From positions 1 to 10,288 of the forward strand of contig JAFJTR010000230.1 in NCBI GenBank assembly GCA_022559985.1: 10,288 bases of DNA, in the 5' to 3' direction. Origin of the DNA: Parastagonospora avenae f. sp. tritici 18332-5 (lineage: Eukaryota; Ascomycota; Dothideomycetes; Pleosporales; Phaeosphaeriaceae). Positions 1 through 7,350 of this stretch are shown one piece after another (the stretch's first letter is position 1; each line of letters begins with the position of its first letter). Below the pieces are notes generated by a model. It was not told the origin of the DNA and ran no database searches. It worked only from the letters and a program-made list of their open reading frames with translations. Both the position numbers and the translations under genes were made by a program.

Positions 1-287
1 AGTAGGAGCATATGGAGGTGGAAACAGGCTAAGCCCAAATAGGCTAGATAGCCAAGTACATGCTCATAGGAGCAGGAACCTCAGGGCTATCGAACAATAG
101 CTATTCTATGTGGCTCTACAGCCTCATTTTTACAGGTGCTTGTTTTGGTGGTTCGGCGCATTCCGCGAATCCGCGCATTGCGCGCACGGACACGGGTATC
201 CAATACGTTATGAGTTTGCCATTTTACCAATTTGTTAGAGCATTCATAGTACACACTATAATCATCTTTTCACTCCATTGGCAGACC
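1..287. other. 5' flank of the dynamin-like gene
   Basis: No gene is recognised. The reading frame of the downstream GTPase stays open back to an ATG at 60, but the added residues are hydrophobic and unlike dynamin N-termini, so this is more likely promoter and leader. A short CpG-rich patch lies at about 155-187 with GCGCATT repeated at 156-162 and 173-179, and a 10-base palindrome AATAGCTATT lies at 96-105. An acceptor-like TTGGCAG just before the chosen ATG would also allow a leader intron. No promoter element is certain. Confidence 0.4.
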
Positions 288-1710
288 ATGGAACCCCCGC
301 AAGACGGATGGGTGGCGCTAACCCCCAAAAATGCGACTAGTCTGATTCGACTTCAAATGAGTGGCTCTCCAAAGCGATTGAATCAGATCGACAAGATCAG
401 AGCGAAAGGTGTGGGAGACCACATTTCGCTGCCCCAGTTGGTGGTCTGCGGGGATCAGTCAGCTGGTAAAAGTTCTATCCTCGAGGGCATAACAGGAGTA
501 CCGTTTCCGAGACAAGACGGAGTCTGCACGAGATTCGCAACGGAGATCATCCTCCGCCATTGCCCAGACCAGAATGAGATCATCGCAAAGATATTACCTA
601 GTGCGTCTCGCACAGAAGAAGGAAGACTTCGAATGACGGCTTTCGAACGACGACTATCGGGTTTTGACGACCTGCCTGAAGTCATTCAAGAAGTCTCAGT
701 GCTTATGGGTATCAGAGGTACTGCAGATACGGACATGGAGTCTACAACTTTTGCCGCCGATGTCCTTCGATTGGAAGTTATTGGAAACACAGGTCTGCAC
801 CTTACAGTTGTAGACTTGCCTGGTCTCATCTCTGTGTCAGAGAACATCGAAGATATGCAAAATGTGGAGCGTCTTGTGGACAATTACCTAGAAAGTGCTC
901 GGACAATCATTCTCGCCGTCATTCCAACTTCCAACGACATCGATACCCAGGGAATTATCCAGAGGGCTCGGAGATTCGACAAAGCTGGAGTACGCACTGT
1001 CGGCATTATAACAAAACCAGACCTCATCAATAAGGGCACCGAGTCTCGAGTCGCAAGCTTAGCCAATAATCTGGATCGTGTAAAGCTCAAGTTGGGGTTC
1101 TTCCTACTAAAGAACCCATCACCACTGGAGATCAGTAATGGTTCGAGTTGGGAGGAGAGGCAGCGGCAGGAAGCTCATTTCTTCAATTCCAGCCCGTGGA
1201 AGGAGCAGAATCTCGGTTGGCATCGACAACCTACGACAATTTCTCCAAGACCTCCTTGATAACCATATCGAGCTCGAGCTCCCTAAGGTCCGTAAAGAAG
1301 TAGAGTCACTGCTCCGGACTACAGAATCCGATTTGGCTCAAATCGGACCTGAACGATTATCCGTTAGCCAGATACGTCTATACTTGACCCAGACCAGCAT
1401 GGAGTTTCTCAATCTGACCAAAGCTGCTGTTGACGGAAGTTATGGAGGCCGATATTCCGACTTTTTCGCCACTAGACCTAAGAAGAACAATAGGTTGAGA
1501 GCTCGAATTCACATGGTGAATGAAGAATTTGCCACCTACATGCGGGTAAGGGCTGCAAAACGCCGATTTCTGCTTGATGATGATCAGAACGAGGCGAACA
1601 GTGGATCGGAGCAGTCTGAAAACTCAAACAGGTCTGAGAATTCTGATGCAAGTTCTTCAAATGAACAGCTACGCGTAACGAAGAAGCAAACAATGGCTTG
1701 GGTTAAGAAG

Positions 1711-1756
1711 GTATACATATTTCATTTCTAGGTATCATACGCTGATATGTGAACAG
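1711..1756 (+). other. Intron 1 of the dynamin-like gene (46 bases)
   Basis: Donor GTATAC, branch-like CTGAT at 1742-1746, acceptor AACAG. Removal joins WVKK to IYLNSRGRELPG in phase 0, restoring the continuous stalk sequence usual in fungal dynamin-like proteins. Reading through instead hits a stop at 1729-1731. A later AG at 1769-1770 gives the wrong frame. Confidence 0.85.
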
Positions 1757-2283
1757 ATTTATCTCAACAGTCGCGGCCGCGAGCTTCCCGGAAGCTACAA
1801 CCACGTCGTACTCTCGGAACTTTTCCACGATCAATGCAGTCGATGGGGTGACGTTGCCAGAGACCATCTAGCGAGTGTATTCTCTATTGTGGACCAATTT
1901 GTTAGTGCGGCGGTAGGTCATATTATCGTCGATGATCAGGTCCGTAGCGCTGTCACACGTTGCGTACAGCAAGCTCTCAAACCAGTCTCGGAAAAGCAAA
2001 TGAAGAGTTGCGCAACATACTATCAGATGAACAGGCTCATCCAATCACCTACAACCACTATTACACGGACAATATCCAGAAAGCCCGCGAAGACGCTTCG
2101 CGGAAAGACCTGCAAGTCTCCATGGACCATGCGGTCGCGAATGAGTGGAAAGGGAAGTTGCACGTTAGCAATACGCCGATGGACCTGACGAAACTTTGCT
2201 CCTCTTTGACGAGCAGGGTGATCGTGAATATGACAGAGCAAGCTTGCGAGGAGTCTTTGGCAGCATTAAACGCTTACTACAAA

Positions 2284-2334
2284 GTGAGACTACCTAGCAT
2301 CTCTTAATGACGTTACAGACTAAATTCCTTTTAG
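2284..2334 (+). other. Intron 2 of the dynamin-like gene (51 bases)
   Basis: Donor GTGAGA, branch-like ACTAA near 2319-2323, acceptor TTTTAG. Removal joins LNAYYK to VAMKTFVDNVC in phase 0 inside the effector domain, matching the continuous family sequence. Confidence 0.85.
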
Positions 2335-2556
2335 GTAGCAATGAAGACTTTTGTGGATAACGTCTGCCGTCAGGTCATTGAGCGCCATCTTATAAGCGAC
2401 TTGATGGCGGCGTTCGATCCTGTCCGCGTCGGTATGCTAACTGACGTCGAGCTACTCCAAATCGCAGCAGAATCTCAATATGCACGCGCTCGTCGCAATG
2501 ACTTACAGGCAATGAAGAAGGCATTTGAGGAAAGTCTTCAAGAGCTTAGGGACTGA

Positions 2557-3095
2557 TACCCCTATATTTCCAGACAACGACTAACGTTGTCAGCAACTTT
2601 TCATGCCAGAAGTTCGGCACAATGTTTTTGAGCATTGATTTTCGTATTTACTCAATAGCAAATTGTACTCAATATTAGAACGGAACAAAGCCTGTTATTC
2701 AAGCAGCGATACCGATCCCTTCCTGATTACTGTATTTCGCAAGTGACCGTAGTGCCTATACCCGCTCCCAACCATCCCGTCCAAGCCTGCTTCATATGTA
2801 GTTACTAGTTGTCGTGCTAACGCGACATATAGGCTGTGCCAGCCGTCATGCTTGCCATTGTTGCATCCGCCCTCGTTGTGCTTGGTTCTATGCGCACACA
2901 GGCTTATGCTGACTTAGCAACAAAGCATAGGGGTATCGCTACCAATCATGTTCTATGTTCTTGTCGAAAATTGTGTTGTAATTTTCCTGCATTGCCTCCC
3001 GTTCGCTACCACTGTACTCTGCTAAGTAGTCAGAGTCTGGAACCTCCCAGTATCGTTGCTCATGTCTCTCATTTTGATCTGCTTTCGATTAGAAG
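2557..3095. other. Gene-free stretch between converging genes
   Basis: This lies between the 3' end of the dynamin-like gene (+) and the 3' end of the DUF7587-like gene (-), so both terminators should be here. An open frame at 2836-3099 begins at GTG (first ATG 2848) and contains a hydrophobic run, but it has no recognisable family and overlaps the 3' end of the opposite gene. I see no RNA gene or clear repeat. Confidence 0.5.
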
Positions 3096-3611
3096 CTAAC
3101 TTTTGTAGATGGTAAATAGGAACTCGCCCGCCTTGACTTCTCCAGGGCTCCTTTTCTCGACAATTGCCTCGATCGGAATGCGGTGCAGGCATAGAAAGGC
3201 TCCACGAATATGCTGACCGGCGCCGACAGGGAGGTCTAGATCAAGCTCTTCCAACCAGTCGCTAAGCTTGAAGAAGCGGTTCGTGTTTTTCAATTTGGTT
3301 GTGTCGATCACATGCAGAGACCAGTCATCGCCAAGGCCTTTATGTCCGCGCCAAGGCTCTTTGCGACCCCAATTTTCAGCATGCTCGCGGTCGGAGAAGA
3401 GAGAGATAAATGGCAAACTGGCTCGGCAACTCCATGTAAATTGATTCACGATAGCTTGCTTCAAGTCGACCAGCTCGTTGGTGTTGTAGACCTTGGTCGT
3501 ATCCGAAGCGCTGAACCCTTCAGTGCTAGAGAAAACCGTTCGGCTGCCTGGATAATTCACGCGATAAAGCTCAATGGGAATATCGATCTTGGAACAAAAA
3601 TATGCGTCCAT
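3096..3611 (-). CDS. DUF7587-like fungal protein
   Basis: Intact single-exon frame of 171 residues with ATG at 3611-3609 (context ACCATGG) and stop TAG. It matches from memory the fungal family of unknown function DUF7587. An early LYRVNYPGS block is followed by a GFSASDTTK segment, then QFTWSCRASLPFISLFSDRE continuing into HAENWG and KEPWRG, then WSLHVIDTTKL, and near the C-terminus GAFLCLHRIPIEAIVEKR. The domain fills nearly the whole protein; there is no signal peptide or membrane segment. The spacing of an Arg strand, a FISLFSD strand with a following HAENW helix, and a terminal strand ending in IP resembles the core of ADP-ribosyltransferase folds, but the usual catalytic Glu is not evident, so activity is not claimed. 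It points away from the BTB relic and shares an upstream region of about 450 bases with it. The family call is good; the function is unknown. Confidence 0.8.
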   Translation of the reverse strand: MDAYFCSKIDIPIELYRVNYPGSRTVFSSTEGFSASDTTKVYNTNELVDLKQAIVNQFTWSCRASLPFISLFSDREHAENWGRKEPWRGHKGLGDDWSLHVIDTTKLKNTNRFFKLSDWLEELDLDLPVGAGQHIRGAFLCLHRIPIEAIVEKRSPGEVKAGEFLFTIYKS

Positions 3612-4059
3612 GGTAAGATTATTTATCGAGAGTAAATGTTAGATTCGATTTTTTCGCAATTATCATGCTCCTAGATCTGTTAAGAGCTCTTGGAGTGAAG
3701 GCTTGCATGCAGGTCAGGGTACGTTTCGCTTGCTTATTGGACTACAACGAAGCGTTACTGTTACACAGCATAAGTGACGTGACAGAATCAGTCAGCCAAC
3801 TACAGTCTCAAGTTAAGTGTCGCGAGGGGTACATCAGACGCTCCTTCCTTTCCCAGCTAACGACCAGTCTCAATCCGAAGACAGCCATGGCCGCCGAAAA
3901 TTTCATCCACGATCTTTCAGGATACGTCCTTCAATTAGAGGCTTCTCAAGACAAGGAGAGGGCGATATGGCCACACTATTATCGTCGACATGCTTACTCT
4001 TTGACTGAAGTCTCTAACGTTAGCACTTACTACTAATTTCTTCTACTAATACATCGGAG
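3612..4059. other. Shared upstream region with weak open frames
   Basis: This lies between the start of the DUF7587-like gene (-) and the BTB relic (+) and may hold both promoters. A frame at 3665-4036 (+) stays open for 123 codons (ATG 3665; inner ATG 3889 in good context GCCATGGCC) but matches no family I know. Another ATG at 3967 begins MATLLSS, which resembles BTB protein N-termini but meets a stop at 4006-4008. Splicing from GTCGAC at 3983 to the AG at 4058-4059 would join it in frame to the BTB domain, with a poor donor. TACTAAT-like branch motifs at about 4031-4036 and 4044-4050 support an intron ending at 4059. Confidence 0.35.
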
Positions 4060-4953
4060 ATATCTATTCGCTGGTAATCTGTCAGATCTCACATTGACCT
4101 TTGGCGAGAAGAGCAGGCAGACCCACAGAGCACTCGCATGCTGCCATTTTATATGGTTTCAGAAGGCTGTCAATATTGGGTTCAAAGCAAGTGGTTTAAG
4201 TCAACAGGGCCTGGGCCTGAGCTAACGTTGTATCGAAGGAGTTTAAGAGTAGAGTGATCACGTTAAACGATGATCCTGAATTTGCTGATGCCATCGTCTG
4301 CATGGTGTCGTATTTCTACAAGGCCGGCTACAACGTCTCTCAATACGACACATCCGAATCCTTCCTTCATGCACAAGTCGCAACTATCGCTGACAAGTAC
4401 GATTGCGCATCGCTCTAAAAAGTTGCAAGAACTTCGTTCGCGGATACTGTAAGTGCAGTTCAGAGCAATGACTGGTTCGCCGTTGCTGCCTTAATATACG
4501 ACCACACGACGACAGACTTGTCTGCTCATAAGGAGTTTCGAGGTGTAGTCATTGTTGCCGTTGCAAATCGCCCTGTTATATTAAAAAAGATCCTTCAACT
4601 GGAAAGCACAGCAGGATGCCTCCGTTCAAAACGCGGATCTGGCGACCGATCTTCTACTCAGTGAACCGTATATATCTAAGATAGGAGACGTTGCAAAGCA
4701 CATTTTAACATATGGCAAATGTCAATATGCTCATGTGGGATCTCGCAATTGCGCGTACTTGCCGTCTCGAAATATCCTCCACGATAGGTCTTGCCTACAG
4801 TGCGGGATTCAGACTGGAGTAACGTCTAAACGACACTCATACAAAGTTGGACTGGTTGGGGCGTTTTCCTGTCCTTCTTGTGATGGAATTCATACGACGG
4901 ACCCTGTGCTTGAGTCTTATGATCAGCCCTTGACGGAGGATGCGGGCGATTGA
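4060..4953 (+). pseudogene. BTB/POZ domain protein, degraded
   Basis: BTB/POZ proteins are protein-protein adaptors, often for cullin-3 ubiquitin ligases. The BTB core starts at about 4061: YLFAGNLSDLTLTFGEKSRQ and then THRALACC match the usual GKYSDLTI...VHRAV...S pattern. After an intron-like gap (about 4187-4247), SRVITLNDDPEFADAIVCMV and SYFYKAGYN give the central helices, and FLHAQVATIADKYDCASL the last BTB helices. An in-frame TAA at 4416-4418 interrupts this, yet the same frame continues KVARTSFADTVSAV as expected. At the six-A run 4583-4588 one extra base moves the frame; reading continues as NWKAQQDASVQNADLATDLL to the TGA at 4951-4953. The C-terminal part has Cys pairs (CLQCG, CPSCD) that could bind zinc. 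The stop, the frameshift and the missing clear start make it a pseudogene unless the assembly is wrong. The BTB call is firm; the exon borders are not. Confidence 0.72.
4187..4247 (+). other. Possible intron within the BTB relic
   Basis: The BTB frame before this point runs into a stop at 4223-4225 and the domain resumes in another frame. A GC-type donor GCAAGT at 4187, a perfect CTAAC branch at 4222-4226 and an AG at 4246-4247 would join NIGFK to SRVITLNDDP in phase 0. Other pairs are possible, for example the AG at 4237-4238 or the donor GT at 4169, so the limits are approximate. Confidence 0.4.
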
Positions 4954-5963
4954 AACAGATAAACAGGCAACGCGTGTTTTCCAATGTCATCCACATGAGC
5001 GCATCAACGTAATTGCATAACCTGCCCCTGAGCTCTCCATTTACGTACATACCAACTCGAGAGGGTGCGATGGACGTTTAGGTTCCTAATCCATAGCAGC
5101 ACGTGCGTAAAGGGGTAGATCACAGCGATTCGAGCATCGCGTGGTTGTGCGCATAGGAACCGCCCTGCATTTATTGCGGGAACCATTGTCGCCGTGCTGC
5201 TTTCTGGCATTGCGAGCTGGAGATGGGCACGCCGGGAGGGATATGGCGCGCATCCGCTTTAGAGGAGCTTTACGCAAGTTCGAGTTATGCCAGACAAGGG
5301 AATGAAGGTTCTGTTCAGAAGCAAGCCAATACGATTGTGTTGGAGGTGGAAAGATGAACTCCAAAGCCCATTATCATGGCTGTTTATTTACTGCAGTTTG
5401 TGTACGGGTGATGCACATCCATGCCGAGACGCCGATTGGTGGGTCAGCACGTGGCTTGGATCCGCGAAAAGGTTGTCTCTTTGCACATAATCTGGATTCG
5501 TGATATATACACGGTGTAATTACTTTAGGAGATTGGGATGAATGTAAGATTGGATAGTAACGTGTCGAAACAGTCAGATCGATTCGTGTTGTGTACGGTA
5601 GAGTGGGTGTATGCGCTCATACTGTTGTCACACCCTCAATCCCAGTAACAAATGAATGTTACTACCCCTCATTTCCTAACATATCGCGAATTTGTAGCAG
5701 ATGGTTTAAGGAGGGTCATCAATCGATGATTCGGCAAAATCTCAGTTCAAGGTTGTGCTCTCTGTCAAAGAAGAAATTGCTGCAATTGATGTCCACGTGA
5801 AGAACAGCATTCGCGTGGCAGAATGCTAATGCTTGTGCTGCTTGCCGAGCCCAGCGTAGAAGTAACGTCACTGCAGAGCTACGTGAACAGCAGCGTTACG
5901 ACTTGGAGGAAGAGCCTATAGCATGGCTTCTTGCCGCTACACCACAGAAACCGGAAGTCGACT
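4954..5963. other. About 1 kb without a recognised gene
   Basis: No family is recognised on either strand. Two stretches look protein-like. At 5119-5265 (+) a 48-codon frame contains AGTIVAVLLSGIASWRWARR, the pattern of one membrane helix with a basic end. At about 5700-5960 (+) hydrophilic peptides such as FKVVLSVKEEIAAIDVHVKN and RRSNVTAELREQQRYDLEEE appear in different frames separated by stops. Both could be remains of old genes or chance. The 3' end of the chromodomain gene borders this stretch. Confidence 0.4.
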
Positions 5964-7350
5964 TTATCTGCGGAGCGAGTATCCACATTGCTCGGGTAAC
6001 CTCAATGCCTCCCGTCCTGCATATGGCCTCTGAGGCTTGTTGTCATCGGGGTGATCGTCCGCATCTCTATCCTCCTCCCAACATCGTAACCACACATCTA
6101 GTCTTTTTGGGGGCCCTGGGCGGGTAGGGTTGGCGGTGTGAAACTCACGGAGCTTGCGAGGGCTATTCTTGAAGTTGGATGCATCGTACCACGCCGGATC
6201 ATCCTCATATCCTAGCCATTTAACACGGTACTGTAGCTTTCGTCGACAGACACGGCCTTCGAGGATCTGCTCTACCTCATATTCATCGTCTTCATCCGCT
6301 CCGCCACCACTGCGCGAGCGACGGGGCGGTGAGGCTGACTTTCGTCGCTTGTTGCTTTCAAAACAGCGACCGCGGTTACTGCTTTCGCTGCTGCTATCGC
6401 TACTGTCATCACTGTAACATATTTTGGGGGCGATACCACAGTTCCGCGTGTCCAATGCACGCCGCTTGCTAGGCGGAGAGCGTTGCCGCTTGCGCGTCAG
6501 CGATGTTCTGTGATTGCCGGTGTCGTTGTCAGTGCTGTCATCGGATCTGTCGCCGCTGTGGCGGCTCGTATCTTCGAGGTGAGCGAGCTTGCCTTGCCAG
6601 TGTTAGATGGAACAAAATGTTTGCAATAGTGTGCCCTTACCATGCTCTTCTGCTCCCTTGTATAAAGGCCCTTGCGGCTCATGCATTGTAACGTGATTTT
6701 CTGACAGAGTGTCGTCGTTGGCCTGCTGCTCCATTGCCACAATTGACAACCCAGTTGAGGGTGTTGATGGTGCCGAGGAGAGTTCGCGACGTCGGAGCCC
6801 ACTATCTTGGGATTCGGGTCCATCGGCCAGTTCCGAGTTGAGAACATACTTCATGCCCTCTGCATTGTGATGGTCCTTGTTCAAGAAATTCGCATCGCCA
6901 AAACCATCGTGCTTTTGCGAACTCAAATGTAGGTCGTAACAGTAGACGTCATCGTTATCGGCATCTAATTCGGGTGGGTCGTCACCGATAACGATCACAC
7001 ACTCTACGCAATGTCAGAACAGTTACGTAACATCCCGATAGAATCTTAGGCTTACCTGGACGGTTGTCCTTGAAAAGCGCTGGTCGACTTGAGCTCTCCA
7101 CGCCTGGGCCTTTTTCAGAAACTCTCCTCGAGACGGAATGCCCAACTTGCACGCCGTGTTCGTCAGGGGCAGAAACCACGCCTGTGCAGCCAATATCGCC
7201 ACATCTACTACCAAAATCTTCGAGTTGGCAGGTCTTTTCGCTAGCTACGTTCAGTCAGTTATCAAAGAACAGAATGAACACTTTATATATTCGTTGGCTT
7301 TGGGAGTGCCTACTTGATGCTGAACTAACATCTCCGGCTTCGTGCGACAT
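5964..7350 (-). CDS. Chromodomain protein, four exons
   Basis: Nuclear chromatin protein, probably a reader of methylated histone H3. My model is exons 7350-7314, 7244-7056, 7003-6641 and 6592-5964, giving 405 residues; all three introns are phase 1 with CTGAC or CTAAC branch sites. The first 290 residues are mostly acidic, Ser-rich and probably disordered, with basic patches such as TRKRQRSPPSKRR (possible nuclear signal) and a Ser/Asp run (DDSSDSSSESS). The chromodomain is at about residues 300-348: EYEVEQILEGR, then LQYRVKWLGYEDDPAWYDAS. Cage positions are aromatic: Tyr301, Trp322, Tyr325. After it comes the segment FHTANPTRPGPPKRLDVWLR seen in related fungal proteins, then an acidic tail. 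No stop or frameshift interrupts it. The start is uncertain: the frame stays open upstream to about 7462 but has no ATG before 7350, so an extra 5' exon is possible. It lies about 1.6 kb from a RIP-mutated retroelement. It could be a chromodomain domesticated from a retrotransposon, but no integrase is fused to it. Confidence 0.82.
6593..6640 (-). other. Intron 3 of the chromodomain gene (48 bases)
   Basis: On the minus strand: donor GTAAGG, branch CTAAC in CATCTAACACTGGCAAG, acceptor AAG. Removal joins KGAEEH to KLAHLEDTSRH through a split Gly codon (phase 1). The next AG, five bases on, would break the frame. Confidence 0.8.
7004..7055 (-). other. Intron 2 of the chromodomain gene (52 bases)
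   Basis: On the minus strand: donor GTAAGC, branch CTGAC in TTCTGACATTGCGTAG, acceptor TAG. Removal joins ALFKDNRP to CVIVIGDDPPEL through a split Glu codon (phase 1). Confidence 0.78.
7245..7313 (-). other. Intron 1 of the chromodomain gene (69 bases)
   Basis: On the minus strand: donor GTAGGC, branch CTGAC, acceptor ACGTAG. Removal joins DVSSAS to SEKTCQLEDFG through a split Thr codon (phase 1). A TATATAAA sequence lies inside the intron at 7289-7282. Confidence 0.65.

Larger units (their letters stand above)
288..2556 (+). pseudogene. Dynamin-like GTPase with two compensating frameshifts
   Basis: Large membrane-remodelling GTPase of the fungal dynamin/Mx-like family. Taking the ATG at 288 (context ACCATGG) as residue 1, the P-loop GDQSAGKSS is at residues 55-63, the G3 motif DLPG at 176-179 and the G4 motif TKPD at 242-245. 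The GTPase domain is followed by the middle/stalk region, an acidic Ser/Asn-rich insert near 1585-1670, and a GTPase effector domain that ends at the TGA at 2554-2556. Two introns (1711-1756, 2284-2334) join conserved blocks in phase 0. The frame changes twice outside the introns: one extra base near 1212-1216 and one missing base near 1994-1998. The two cancel in length, so 724 codons including stop remain, a normal family size. Everything between the two sites is out of frame with the N-terminal part unless spliced. A decaying pseudogene and uncorrected assembly errors are both possible. The family is certain; the functional state is not. Confidence 0.88.

Noticed and set aside
60..287. N-terminal extension of the GTPase from the ATG at 60
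   Set aside because: The 76 extra residues are hydrophobic and unlike dynamin N-termini; the ATG at 288 has better context and sits a normal distance before the P-loop.
455..1090. Antisense open frames under the GTPase domain
   Set aside because: They mirror codons of the well supported plus-strand gene.
1140..1148. GGTTCGAGT resembling a tRNA B box
   Set aside because: It lies in conserved dynamin coding sequence and no cloverleaf or A box is near.
2836..3099. 87-codon plus-strand open frame
   Set aside because: It starts at GTG, matches no family, and overlaps the 3' end of the DUF7587-like gene.
7023..7214. Minus-strand frame VVDVAILAAQAWFLPLTNT as the chromodomain exon
   Set aside because: It starts at TTG, needs a less usual acceptor, and does not join the upstream exon; the other frame gives clean phase-1 joins at all introns.
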